Source: a virus. From it: a stretch of DNA of 28,336 nt. Below the pieces are notes generated by a model. It was given only the letters and a program-made list of their open reading frames with translations. It was not told where the DNA came from and ran no database searches. The stretch lies in IMG/VR virus record IMGVR_UViG_3300035698_010138, positions 1 to 28,336 of that record; one strand, given 5' to 3'. The position numbers and the translations under genes were made by a program. This document shows positions 8,821 to 14,899 of this stretch, one piece after another. Each line of letters opens with the position of its first letter. Position 1 is the stretch's first letter.

Positions 8821-8849
8821 ATTATATACGATAATAGCCAAATTGTCAA
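8821..8849 (-). promoter_or_regulatory. Full-consensus sigma70 promoter for the Rap1a-like gene
   Basis: On the minus strand the -35 is TTGACA (8849-8844), the spacer is exactly 17 bases, and the -10 is TATAAT (8826-8821). Both hexamers match the sigma70 consensus at every base. Initiation would fall near 8814, about 25 bases before the ATG at 8788, leaving room for the AGGAG site. Confidence 0.85.
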
Positions 8850-8865
8850 CAGAAAAGGAAGCAAT

Positions 8866-8934
8866 ATGACAAAACAAGGATTCCCATACCCATACGAATC
8901 ATTCAGCGATAAAAGTGGCTGGTGGTGGGCCTGA
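8866..8934 (+). CDS. Possible 22-residue peptide
   Basis: A short frame beginning with ATG after AAAGGAAGCAAT, reading MTKQGFPYPYESFSDKSGWWWA and ending in TGA. It is rich in aromatic residues and ends with three tryptophans. It has a plausible ribosome site and stands just before the lysis genes, but a frame this short can occur by chance. Confidence 0.3.
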   Translation: MTKQGFPYPYESFSDKSGWWWA

Positions 8935-9015
8935 CGCAATTTATATGTGGTTCAAAGTACAGGAAATCTAATAACCGTTTCATCCCCGGCTGGTAATAAT
9001 ACCAGTTGATTCGGT

Positions 9016-9040
9016 GGCCCCCCTTTAAAATGGGGGGCTG
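9016..9040 (+). other. GC-rich hairpin before the lysis genes
   Basis: GCCCCCC (9017-9023) pairs perfectly with GGGGGGC (9032-9038) around an 8-base AT loop. No T-run follows on either strand, so it is not a classic terminator. It lies about 10 bases before the -35 of the lysis promoter and could terminate weakly or stabilise a transcript end. The rest of 8935-9015 shows no gene. Confidence 0.5.
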
Positions 9041-9049
9041 AAAAAGGGG

Positions 9050-9078
9050 TTGACAATGACAATGTAATGTAGTATTAG
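9050..9078 (+). promoter_or_regulatory. Promoter before the lysis cassette
   Basis: TTGACA (9050-9055), a 17-base spacer, then TATTAG (9073-9078). The -35 is consensus and the -10 matches at four of six bases. Initiation would be near 9085, very close to the ATG at 9093, so the leader would be unusually short unless a neighbouring -10 such as TAGTAT is used. Confidence 0.45.
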
Positions 9079-9092
9079 TCAAAGAAGACAAT

Positions 9093-9431
9093 ATGAAAAC
9101 TATCATAGATGCGGAAACGGGGCGTTGGCTGAATAATAAGGCTTGGATAGCGGTTCTTGGTTTTGTCTGTGCATTTGTTTTTTACTGTTCAAACATAGTC
9201 GGTGATGTGGAAGCGATGAAGAAACATGTTGACGCTTATTCCGACAGGTTAGCAACACGAACACAAGAACGAATTGATCAGAATACGTTTAACACCATTG
9301 TTAAGAAAGATATCGATAAGGCTACAGAACACCGGGACCGGATAGAAGTCGCATTAAATAAGCAAAGCGATTATTTAAAACAACTGAATGAGCATCTTAT
9401 AAAATTGCAGTTGATAAAAAGTAAGGACTAA
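9093..9431 (+). CDS. Membrane-anchored coiled-coil protein of the lysis cassette
   Basis: 112 residues, with AAGAAG before the ATG. Residues 18-35 (AWIAVLGFVCAFVFYCS) form one membrane span after a short charged N-terminus. Residues 40-110 are charged, helical and probably coiled coil. This topology resembles an inner-membrane spanin (Rz type) or a holin accessory such as XhlA. It stands directly before the endolysin gene with a one-base gap. No partner lipoprotein (o-spanin) was found, so the spanin reading is tentative. Confidence 0.6.
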   Translation: MKTIIDAETGRWLNNKAWIAVLGFVCAFVFYCSNIVGDVEAMKKHVDAYSDRLATRTQERIDQNTFNTIVKKDIDKATEHRDRIEVALNKQSDYLKQLNEHLIKLQLIKSKD

Positions 9432-9432
9432 T

Positions 9433-9831
9433 ATGCCTTCATTTGGAGAAAAAAGTAGAGACAATTTATCTCAATGTGATTACAGATTGCAGACCCTTTT
9501 TAATACTGTGGTCGAATACTTTGACTGCTCTGTGATGTGTGGCCATAGATCAGAAGAAGATCAGAACGAAGCATTCAGAACTGGTAATAGCCAAGTGAAA
9601 TGGCCTGATTCTGACCATAATGAAGATCCTTCGTTGGCAGTAGATGTAGTGCCTTATCCGATAGACTGGGAAAATTTAAAAAGGTTTTACTATTTTGGTG
9701 GATTTGTTAAAGGGATTGCAAAACAATTACAACTTGAAATAACATGGGGTGGCGATTGGGATGACGACACAATATTAAATGATCAGTCGTTCATGGATTT
9801 ACCCCACTTCAAAATCAAAGCAAGGGAATAA
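9433..9831 (+). CDS. Endolysin, M15-type peptidoglycan peptidase
   Basis: 132 residues. Motifs of the zinc D-Ala-D-Ala peptidase / L-Ala-D-Glu endopeptidase fold are present in order: CGHRS (36-40), SDHNEDPSLAVDVVP with zinc-ligand candidates His62 and Asp71, then a glycine/tryptophan motif (WGGDWD, 105-110) and DLPHF with His125. This is the same family as the phage T5 endolysin and enzymes of similar short length, which cut the peptide stems of the wall. There is no signal peptide, so a holin would be needed for release. It lies between two small membrane-protein genes, as expected for a lysis cassette. Confidence 0.88.
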   Translation: MPSFGEKSRDNLSQCDYRLQTLFNTVVEYFDCSVMCGHRSEEDQNEAFRTGNSQVKWPDSDHNEDPSLAVDVVPYPIDWENLKRFYYFGGFVKGIAKQLQLEITWGGDWDDDTILNDQSFMDLPHFKIKARE

Positions 9832-9832
9832 A

Positions 9833-10030
9833 ATGGAAGAATTACTATTAGCATATTGGCCTGCCGGTGTTTTTGTACTGCCAGTTATCGGAGCCATATG
9901 GGTCGGGTTCAAAAAATACGCAAAATATTCTAAAACAGAAGTGGATGATGAGATAGTTGAAGCGGTGGAAAAAGATCCTATCGGGAAACGTGTATCTGCA
10001 TATTTCCAATATAAATCACCGCTTAAATAG
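9833..10030 (+). CDS. Small one-span membrane protein, holin candidate
   Basis: 65 residues from the ATG at 9833, one base after the endolysin stop. Residues 3-26 are hydrophobic (LLLAYWPAGVFVLPVIGAIWVGF) and are followed by a charged soluble tail (KKYAKYSKTEVDDEIVEAVEKD). Size, single membrane span and position next to the endolysin suggest a holin or pinholin, but it lacks any family signature that I recognise. An in-frame upstream start at 9779 would overlap the endolysin and is not needed. Confidence 0.6.
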   Translation: MEELLLAYWPAGVFVLPVIGAIWVGFKKYAKYSKTEVDDEIVEAVEKDPIGKRVSAYFQYKSPLK

Positions 10031-10034
10031 AATG

Positions 10035-10114
10035 AACGGCCTGAGATTCGTCGGTCAATAATAAGCTGAGAGCATCATATACTTAAATCATCGACATGAA
10101 ATCCGGGCCGTTTT
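10035..10114 (+). terminator. Possible terminator at the end of the late genes
   Basis: AACGGCC (10035-10041) pairs with GGCCGTT (10106-10112), followed by TTTTA. The loop of 64 bases is long for an intrinsic terminator and contains further weak pairing. It lies directly after the last late gene and before the convergent integrase. Confidence 0.4.
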
Positions 10115-10127
10115 ACTATAGTGGCAA

Positions 10128-10148
10128 ATCAACAGAATACCTGTTGAT
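10128..10148. repeat. Perfect inverted repeat near the integrase 3' end
   Basis: ATCAACAG, 5-base spacer AATAC, CTGTTGAT: eight perfect base pairs. It lies about 100 bases from the integrase stop, where attP often sits, and is a candidate for core-type integrase sites. The rest of 10115-10245 shows nothing else and no tRNA-like segment. Confidence 0.45.
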
Positions 10149-10245
10149 GTATAAAGGAATGATCCCAAACAAAAACCAACCTATGTAAATATATCTTTCT
10201 CTTCCACCGTAATGTTTTTTGCGCCATGTTCTTTTGATTATCATT

Positions 10246-11277
10246 TCATCCCCATTTTATAGATTTAATCTCATCAGGTGAGACATAAGTATAGCGAGTG
10301 AACATAGAATCAGACTTCCAGCCACTCCACATTTTGATCTGCTCCCTCGAATTACCAGCCAATCTCATACGATTAGCACAGACATGCCGAATGTCATGAA
10401 AATGGAAGTCTGCAAGTCCAGTCTTCAGACATGCCTTATTGAATAAACGGTTAAACGTGCTTTTTGGTACTTGCTCAAAGACATATCCCTGACCGAACCT
10501 CGACGGCAATCCTTTAAGCATTTTGAGAACATCCGGGTGGATTGGAGAAATTCGATCTTCTCCATTTTTTGTCTTTTGGCCAACCAGTTCAAAAACTTTC
10601 TCATTTAGATTTACCTCTTTCCAGGTTAACGAACATATTTCATCCATCCGTAGCAAGGCATAGAAGGCCGTAAAAACGACATTCTTTATACGGGGGTCTG
10701 AGTTCCTAATTAAATTCTTTTCATTCTCAGTGCTTATGAGCACATTCCTCGTGTTGTTCTCTGCCAATAACTTTATTTTAGCCAAGGGATTCATTTGAAC
10801 TTCATAATATTTCACCGCTACATTAAAACAGGCTTTCATATAACTCAATTCCCGATTCAAAGTTGCTGGTTTAACCGTTTCAGCCCGTTCCGATTGATCA
10901 GCGAGATACGCTTCTGTCAGACTGTCATTAACTACGTTAGGCAGTCGCTTCGCTATTACCAACAGATTCCGCTTGATTTCCTTGTACTTTCGCCTACTTT
11001 TAACTTCATGCAGAGCGAGATACCAATCGATTAAAGAGGTCAAAGTGTGGTTATGCCGTTTAATGCCATAAGAACCTTCGAGGATTGAAACTTCTACTTT
11101 AGCCAGTGCGATCATGGCATATTTATAGTTTCGGCCTATTTTACGCCTTCTGACGACATTCTCTGCCTTATATTCGATGTAATATATCTTGTCTTGCAGT
11201 TTTTCACCGCATTTGCAGATTTTGTTTTCATGCTTTTGGTATAATCTGCATTCAGGACATCTCGTTAGGATACGCAT
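10246..11277 (-). CDS. int: Tyrosine-family integrase
   Basis: 343 residues, with AAGGGGAACT before the ATG. Residues 7-23 carry a small Cys cluster (CPEC, then CKC) resembling a zinc ribbon, followed by an Arg/Lys-rich arm-binding region and a SAM-like core-binding domain. The catalytic domain shows the first Arg in ALLRMDEICSLTW, the box II pattern HDIRH (294-298), Trp320 in place of the usual second His (WSGW), and the nucleophile, probably Tyr329, in TRYTYVS. It catalyses integration and excision between attP and attB. It ends about 100 bases from an inverted repeat that may mark attP. A small coiled-coil gene precedes it by 15 bases. Confidence 0.93.
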   Translation of the reverse strand: MRILTRCPECRLYQKHENKICKCGEKLQDKIYYIEYKAENVVRRRKIGRNYKYAMIALAKVEVSILEGSYGIKRHNHTLTSLIDWYLALHEVKSRRKYKEIKRNLLVIAKRLPNVVNDSLTEAYLADQSERAETVKPATLNRELSYMKACFNVAVKYYEVQMNPLAKIKLLAENNTRNVLISTENEKNLIRNSDPRIKNVVFTAFYALLRMDEICSLTWKEVNLNEKVFELVGQKTKNGEDRISPIHPDVLKMLKGLPSRFGQGYVFEQVPKSTFNRLFNKACLKTGLADFHFHDIRHVCANRMRLAGNSREQIKMWSGWKSDSMFTRYTYVSPDEIKSIKWG

Positions 11278-11292
11278 AGTTCCCCTTAATGG

Positions 11293-11535
11293 TTATGTGT
11301 TTACAAATTTATCAAGCTCGTCTTTATCCATTTCTTGTTGAAATTCCCCTGACATGCCAAGTGATACAGTGGCCTTCATGATACGCTGTTGATGTTTTTC
11401 GATAAATTTTCTGAGCCGTGAAGCGCAACTTTCTATCTGTTGGCGGCCTCTTCTAAAATGCCAGTCCTTATTATCTATTTTTAGGTTAGCTTCAGCCTCT
11501 TCTAGCATTTTTAGGATCTCCTGTAGCTCTTTCAT
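11293..11535 (-). CDS. Small charged helical protein before the integrase
   Basis: 80 residues from the ATG at 11535. A TTG at 11553 would add six residues but has no better ribosome site. Residues 1-30 (MKELQEILKMLEEAEANL) and 40-62 are strongly helical and likely coiled coil, with an acidic C-terminus. No DNA-binding motif is clear. It is probably co-transcribed with int. By position it could be an excisionase-like accessory, but its composition does not show this. Confidence 0.55.
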   Translation of the reverse strand: MKELQEILKMLEEAEANLKIDNKDWHFRRGRQQIESCASRLRKFIEKHQQRIMKATVSLGMSGEFQQEMDKDELDKFVNT

Positions 11536-11551
11536 TTTTGCACCATAATTC

Positions 11552-11605
11552 AACCGTAGTCAATTTGAATACGGTTAGTGAACTATCGCTAAATTGGCGA
11601 TAGTT
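11552..11605. promoter_or_regulatory. Two adjacent inverted repeats before the integrase operon
   Basis: First repeat: AACCGTA (11552-11558), 11-base spacer, TACGGTT (11570-11576), both arms perfect. Second repeat: AACTATCGC (11581-11589), 7-base spacer, GCGATAGTT (11597-11605), nine perfect pairs. They stand just before the start of the int operon, where a dimeric regulator would act. Confidence 0.55.
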
Positions 11606-11673
11606 GAAAACAATTAAGAGAAAGATTCACCCGAAAACCTTCGGGGTATATTATTTATTAACTCTTATTTCCA

Positions 11674-11713
11674 GTTAATTGTTATATAATGTATGGTTAA
11701 TTGTTATATAATG
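11674..11713. repeat. Two 18-bp AT-rich direct repeats
   Basis: GTTAATTGTTATATAATG occurs identically at 11674-11691 and 11696-11713, a 22-bp period of about two helical turns. Each contains TATAAT. The block abuts the three iteron-like repeats to its right, resembling an AT-rich unwinding element beside iterons. Confidence 0.75.
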
Positions 11714-11714
11714 G

Positions 11715-11782
11715 TACATTTTTGTGCTTATGGGCAGAAGTACCTTTTTGCACTATACCATAAATACCTTTTTGCACTTATG
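11715..11782. repeat. Three iteron-like 18-bp direct repeats
   Basis: Copies are TACATTTTTGTGCTTATG (11715-11732), TACCTTTTTGCACTATAC (11741-11758) and TACCTTTTTGCACTTATG (11765-11782), spaced 26 and 24 bp. The last copy abuts the stop of a winged-helix gene. Spacing near a whole number of turns fits repeated binding of one protein. Confidence 0.75.
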
Positions 11783-12103
11783 CTATTTCAATAACCTGTA
11801 TGCGGTCACATGTTTTTCACTTTTTGATCCATCATCATTTATCCAGTGCATTTGCCAAGTCTTCAAATAATCACTATCAATCAACTCTTTTCTTGCCGTC
11901 CTGATAGTCCTTAAATCCATTCCTGTGTCTGTCTTGATGTCGTCTTGTGCTCTAAAGAAGAAACTTATTTTATCACCTGTGTATCTATGTTCAAGTTCAG
12001 ACAGAACACAATAAAGCCATTTAGCCTTATATGATATTTTGCAGTCTTCATGAAATATGGAACGGCTTAATTGTATAAACGGATTTTCGTTGTATTTTGG
12101 CAT
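11783..12103 (-). CDS. Winged-helix DNA-binding protein, Rep/HTH-like
   Basis: 106 residues from the ATG at 12103, chosen because AGGAAGG lies before it. A start at 12139 would lack such a site. The segment KISYKAKWLYCVLSELEHRY followed by FFRAQDDIKTDTGMDLRTIRTARKELIDSDYL is a winged helix-turn-helix of the type found at the N-terminus of phage O-like and plasmid Rep proteins, with DLRTIRTARKEL as the recognition helix. The C-terminal part (KTWQMHWINDDG) looks like the wing. It may bind the repeats just past its stop codon. It could initiate replication, or simply regulate the int operon downstream. Confidence 0.65.
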   Translation of the reverse strand: MPKYNENPFIQLSRSIFHEDCKISYKAKWLYCVLSELEHRYTGDKISFFFRAQDDIKTDTGMDLRTIRTARKELIDSDYLKTWQMHWINDDGSKSEKHVTAYRLLK

Positions 12104-12131
12104 GATAACCTTCCTGTAAAAGGTTTTTGGC

Positions 12132-12159
12132 AGGGTCACGTTACAGGCGTGACCCTTTT
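12132..12159 (+). terminator. Strong hairpin with T-run in the leader of the winged-helix gene
   Basis: AGGGTCACG (12132-12140), 7-base loop, CGTGACCCT (12148-12156): nine perfect pairs followed by TTTT on the plus strand. No plus-strand gene lies upstream for 2 kb, so if it works as a terminator it blocks stray rightward transcription. On the minus strand it sits in the winged-helix gene leader and might act as an operator. Confidence 0.55.
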
Positions 12160-12237
12160 AATCCTCCGAACCAAAGGGATGGGGCTGAGTTAGACCCCGG
12201 AATGTCCTTTATTCATATCATGTCAAAATTCATTCTG

Positions 12238-12927
12238 TCAAGTTATTTCTTCTTCATCATCCACTTCCACAACTTGACAGATCCTTGCCGGGACTACTCC
12301 GTTCCTAGAATACTCCGTGATCTCGTCCATTGTCATAGAATTGAAATGATCAGCCATGTTAATATTATTAATCTGTGTATTGTGTACAGATTTATCCGTG
12401 AGATACAAGTCTTGTTTTGATTTAGTCAACGGCTCAGTAAAAGCGTTTCCATGCCGTTTACCCATTTTGTTGAATGTTTCCAGTGATTTTACAATTGCAC
12501 TTGCCAGTTTTGGTTCTGAAATTGTGCCGTCCCAAATTGAAATGATCGCTTCAGTTAAAACCGGTAACTCGTCGGCTAACTTCCTGAACATCCAGTCTTG
12601 CCTAGAGTTGATCAATTCGGCCGTCAATTCACCCCACCACTCTTTATGCATTAGTTTACGTACTCCACTAACTGACATTCCAGCCAATACAGCCGTTTCT
12701 GAGATATTGCCTTGACCAGTAGAGCAGAATATTTCAAAGACCTGCCATTGTTTATAGGTGACTTTCTGTCCTTTGACTGTGACCTTGATACTTTTATCCT
12801 TCGCAGTCAAAGCATTTTGATATTCCTTTATGGTTTCACCTATTTTCGTCTTGTGGTCTGTCGATTTATCCGACGTTATTCTCGGATCTCCAGGTCTGAA
12901 TAAGTGATCCTTCTTTTTCTTTGCCAT
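12238..12927 (-). CDS. Terminase small subunit-like HTH protein
   Basis: 229 residues. The Lys-rich N-terminus is followed by TYKQWQVFEIFCSTGQGNISETAVLAGMSVSGVRKLMH (read in parts), a helix-turn-helix arrangement like the DNA-binding domain of TerS proteins. Then come long helices for oligomerisation (about 95-160) and an acidic tail ending in DDEEEIT. In headful or cos phages TerS recognises the packaging site and feeds TerL. No TerL lies downstream, and the structural genes in this window run the other way, so the packaging role is uncertain; a plain regulator is the alternative. It overlaps the preceding gene by 62 bases. Confidence 0.5.
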   Translation of the reverse strand: MAKKKKDHLFRPGDPRITSDKSTDHKTKIGETIKEYQNALTAKDKSIKVTVKGQKVTYKQWQVFEIFCSTGQGNISETAVLAGMSVSGVRKLMHKEWWGELTAELINSRQDWMFRKLADELPVLTEAIISIWDGTISEPKLASAIVKSLETFNKMGKRHGNAFTEPLTKSKQDLYLTDKSVHNTQINNINMADHFNSMTMDEITEYSRNGVVPARICQVVEVDDEEEIT

Positions 12928-13075
12928 CTTTTAACCTTGTGATAATGTCCTGATAATGGCCGTTGTCAATCAGAAACTCGTCCACTTCCTTCTCGTCTTG
13001 AATCATTTCAATAGACATATTTCTGTCAATCTGACCGCCATTGCTGAGATATTCAGCTATTTCTTTTTCAAACAT
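12866..13075 (-). CDS. Small phage protein with YLxxGG motif
   Basis: 69 residues, with GAAGGGG before the ATG. The N-terminus MFEKEIAEYLSNGGQID contains the YL-x2-GG-x-I pattern also present in the protein at 19793-20023. From memory this motif occurs in small phage proteins of unknown, possibly DNA-binding, function. It overlaps the TerS-like gene, so the two are probably translated together. Confidence 0.65.
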   Translation of the reverse strand: MFEKEIAEYLSNGGQIDRNMSIEMIQDEKEVDEFLIDNGHYQDIITRLKDGKEKEGSLIQTWRSENNVG

Positions 13076-13114
13076 TATATCCCCTTCTGTTATGAGTTGT
13101 CAATAGAAAATATT

Positions 13115-13252
13115 TTAATCCCTGCCGTCAATTTCACAATCCAATATTTCAATTATATATTTGATTGCTTCTACTGCTGTTTGGTCTTCTGACTCTTCAC
13201 AAAGTAACCAAGTCAGAACCATAACGCAATTTCTTAGTAGAAAGGTTTTCAT
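13115..13252 (-). CDS. 45-residue small protein
   Basis: ATG at 13252 preceded by AAAGGACAA, TAA at 13115. It reads MKTFLLRNCVMVLTWLLCEE and then an acidic helix (AVEAIKYIIEILDCEID). The first 20 residues are moderately hydrophobic. The good ribosome site and its fit between neighbouring genes support a real gene of unknown function. Confidence 0.55.
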   Translation of the reverse strand: MKTFLLRNCVMVLTWLLCEESEDQTAVEAIKYIIEILDCEIDGRD

Positions 13253-13300
13253 TTGTCCTTTGAATAATAAGGTTTCATAATTACCTTTTGTTAAAGTTTA

Positions 13301-13332
13301 GCAATCCCGCTATATGTAATTAGCAGGATTGC
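13301..13332 (-). terminator. Hairpin after the clamp-like gene
   Basis: GCAATCC-C-GCTA, an 8-base loop, then TAGC-A-GGATTGC: eleven pairs with one internal mismatch. On the minus strand it lies directly after the stop at 13341 and is followed by TAAACTTT, a weak T-tract. It is probably a partial terminator or RNA stabiliser. Confidence 0.5.
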
Positions 13333-13340
13333 CGGGGATT

Positions 13341-13874
13341 TTACCATTCAATTCTAACTGGCATGATAATGACAGTGTATTCTGGACAATTGCAGAATGT
13401 TATTTTTGCCGGTGTTGTTAATGAGTATCCGGGGCTATCATCTCTTTTGAATTGCAATTTAAACACATCAACAGGACCACTTTTAAGAGCGTCAACAATA
13501 ATCTTTGAGTTAAAACCTATTACCTTATCAATTGCTCCGAAGTCTCCACTAATAAGTTTGTCAAGATCAGGATAAGTGAAATCTTCATCAAACCATTTTA
13601 GCGATACACTATCAACTAAAATCCCGTCAATTGTTAATTCAATAATATCAGCATTAGTGGATATTTTTAGCAGTTTAGACACCTGTTTCCCTGCCATGTA
13701 GTAGCGTCCATTCGGCAGATCTGTTTCTATTTCAAGCTGTTTAACGATAAAAGCATTTGCAGACCTGACAACACATTTTCTATCTATTACATTAAACTCT
13801 AAAAACATCAGGTTTGATCTTGATTCATCTTTTCCGATAGCTGATTCCAAAAACTTGAATTGTTCCTTATTCAT
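13341..13874 (-). CDS. Possible sliding-clamp (DnaN)-like protein
   Basis: 177 residues, GGGG before the ATG. It is beta-rich with an alternating pattern: FNVIDRKCVVRSANAFIVKQ, NGRYYMAGKQVSKLLKI, then ELTIDGILVDSVSLKWFDEDFTYPDLDKLI (read in parts). It ends in YTVIIMPVRIEW, which resembles the C-terminal YVVMPMRL of the E. coli beta clamp. The 'FTYPDLDKLI' segment also recalls the clamp linker 'FPDYRRVLP'. It is about half the length of a three-domain clamp, so it would be a short version of one or two domains. If real it would recruit host polymerase or phage enzymes. Similarity is by eye only. Confidence 0.45.
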   Translation of the reverse strand: MNKEQFKFLESAIGKDESRSNLMFLEFNVIDRKCVVRSANAFIVKQLEIETDLPNGRYYMAGKQVSKLLKISTNADIIELTIDGILVDSVSLKWFDEDFTYPDLDKLISGDFGAIDKVIGFNSKIIVDALKSGPVDVFKLQFKRDDSPGYSLTTPAKITFCNCPEYTVIIMPVRIEW

Positions 13875-13910
13875 AAATCCCCATTTATAAAGTTTGAGTG
13901 ATCCCTAAAC

Positions 13911-13958
13911 AGATATCATAAGTTATTTTATGGTATCTATAAGGGGATCAATCCCCTT
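13911..13958. terminator. Two back-to-back hairpins between genes
   Basis: AGATATCATAA (13911-13921) pairs with TTATGGTATCT (13928-13938) with one mismatch, and AAGGGGAT (13941-13948) pairs with ATCCCCTT (13951-13958) perfectly. They follow the stop of the gene at 13965. Neither has a clear T-run on the minus strand, so termination is only possible, not shown. Confidence 0.45.
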
Positions 13959-13964
13959 AATTTG

Positions 13965-14240
13965 TTACAGATATTCAACGTTTCTAACTGCCAGGTTATA
14001 TCCGACTACAAAGCCTAGCATTTCCTGCTTAGTAGAAAAATGTTTCTGCATTGGTACGCAATGCTTATCGTCAAACAGAGTGATTGAAATAGCGCCTCTG
14101 ATATCCTGCTTCCCATATGATACACTGACAATGTTCTGCTTCACTCTATCCGCTATCGTTTGAGCGAAAATTTCAAGCTGGTTTCTGTAAAATGCCTTGT
14201 CGATTCCTGTCAGTCTCATATTTGCAATAGTGATTTTCAT
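13965..14240 (-). CDS. Hypothetical protein, 91 residues
   Basis: ATG preceded by AAAGGATATAAA. The sequence is mixed alpha/beta (MKITIANMRLTGIDKAFYRN, then IVSVSYGKQDIRGAISITLF), soluble, with one Cys and no known motif. It is the first gene after a 176-base regulatory stretch, so it may be transcribed from a promoter there. I do not recognise the family. Confidence 0.65.
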   Translation of the reverse strand: MKITIANMRLTGIDKAFYRNQLEIFAQTIADRVKQNIVSVSYGKQDIRGAISITLFDDKHCVPMQKHFSTKQEMLGFVVGYNLAVRNVEYL

Positions 14241-14301
14241 TTTATATCCTTTGTTTAGTGTGATTGATTAAATTCGAATTAACTATCTTTAACATTACAT
14301 T

Positions 14302-14315
14302 AACTATGCCAAACT
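14302..14315 (-). promoter_or_regulatory. Repeated control motif, copy 1
   Basis: On the minus strand the sequence is AGTTTGGCATAGTT, identical to a copy at 15151-15164. Each copy lies about 60-70 bases before a minus-strand start codon (14240 and 15082), as a promoter or activator site would. The base order GG-N10-GC of a sigma54 promoter fits copy 2 but not this one. Confidence 0.5.
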
Positions 14316-14325
14316 TGTAAACCCT

Positions 14326-14369
14326 TTGTTAATAGCACTTTGTCGGTTTTTGACTTGTGCTATTGACAA
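14326..14369. repeat. 13-bp inverted repeat in the regulatory gap
   Basis: TTGTTAATAGCAC (14326-14338) and GTGCTATTGACAA (14357-14369) pair over 13 positions with one G-T wobble, around an 18-base loop. It lies between a repeated control motif and a palindrome and could be an operator pair or a transcript hairpin. Confidence 0.55.
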
Positions 14370-14376
14370 TTTGCTT

Positions 14377-14390
14377 CGACGATATCGTCG
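14377..14390. promoter_or_regulatory. Palindromic operator candidate, site 1
   Basis: CGACGATATCGTCG is a perfect 14-bp palindrome. A copy differing at one base stands at 15283-15296, and a partial match (CAATATCGGCGA) at 14401. The symmetry suits a dimeric repressor. A single 14-bp palindrome is expected by chance in a window this size; the near-identical second site is the stronger argument. Confidence 0.5.
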
Positions 14391-14416
14391 GGTTTCGTTT
14401 CAATATCGGCGATTAG

Positions 14417-14539
14417 TTATTTAATAACTTTTCCGCAAATCTCACAGGCTTTTCCGTCTATTACTTCATATTCAGTGCTGGACAATTCATCTTCAAATAT
14501 TTCAGCGCACTTTTCGCAAACTATAGTTATTTCATCCAC
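14417..14539 (-). CDS. 40-residue zinc-ribbon protein
   Basis: GTG start at 14539 preceded by AAAGGG at six bases, two bases after the previous stop. Two CxxC knuckles are visible: VCEKCAEIF near residues 7-15 and ACEICGKVIK at the end, 24 residues apart, typical of a tiny zinc ribbon. Its function is unknown. Confidence 0.65.
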   Translation of the reverse strand: MDEITIVCEKCAEIFEDELSSTEYEVIDGKACEICGKVIK

Positions 14540-14540
14540 T

Positions 14541-14681
14541 TTATACCCTTTGTTTAATAGCTATAACTTTATAATTATAGCATGATTTAAAAAATTCAAT
14601 TGCCTGCTCAGGACTGTTGCCCCTAATTTCATAGGTTAACAGACAATTGTTTGATAAAACCTGGATTGTGTAAGTTTTCAT
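14541..14681 (-). CDS. 46-residue small protein
   Basis: The ATG at 14681 overlaps the preceding stop (TAATG), with AAGGTG upstream. It reads MKTYTIQVLSNNCLLTYEIR and then a helix (SPEQAIEFFKSC) and a strand (YKVIAIKQRV), a beta-alpha-beta pattern. It is tightly packed between two small genes and of unknown function. Confidence 0.6.
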   Translation of the reverse strand: MKTYTIQVLSNNCLLTYEIRGNSPEQAIEFFKSCYNYKVIAIKQRV

Positions 14682-14872
14682 TAAATACACCTTGTTATCA
14701 ATGAAAAACATTGGTGAGACTGGTTTAATATCTTTTCAGTCACCGTGAAACCGCCTTTTATCATAGCGTTTATTCTATCCTGAATCATATTGTATTGATC
14801 GGATTGAGATTGTGTGAAGATATGGCCGTTAAATGCTTTATAGCCTGGTTTGATCATTTTTCTTGTGTTCAT
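14681..14872 (-). CDS. 63-residue hypothetical protein
   Basis: AAAGGTAAAA stands before the ATG. The sequence is basic at the start (MNTRKMIKPGYKAFNGHIFT) and helical after (SDQYNMIQDRINAMIKGG). Its leader TTTACAAAGGTAAA is nearly the same as that of the gene at 15082. No family recognised. Confidence 0.6.
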   Translation of the reverse strand: MNTRKMIKPGYKAFNGHIFTQSQSDQYNMIQDRINAMIKGGFTVTEKILNQSHQCFSLITRCI

Positions 14873-14899
14873 TTTTACCTTTGTAAATTAAATGATTGG

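Noticed and set aside
9433-9831. Endolysin read as a VanY-type resistance enzyme
   Set aside because: Same metallopeptidase fold, but no signal peptide or membrane anchor, and it sits between small membrane proteins in a phage lysis cassette.
11715-11782. Three direct repeats as a CRISPR array
   Set aside because: Intervening gaps are only 6-8 bases, far too short for spacers; iteron-type repeats fit better.
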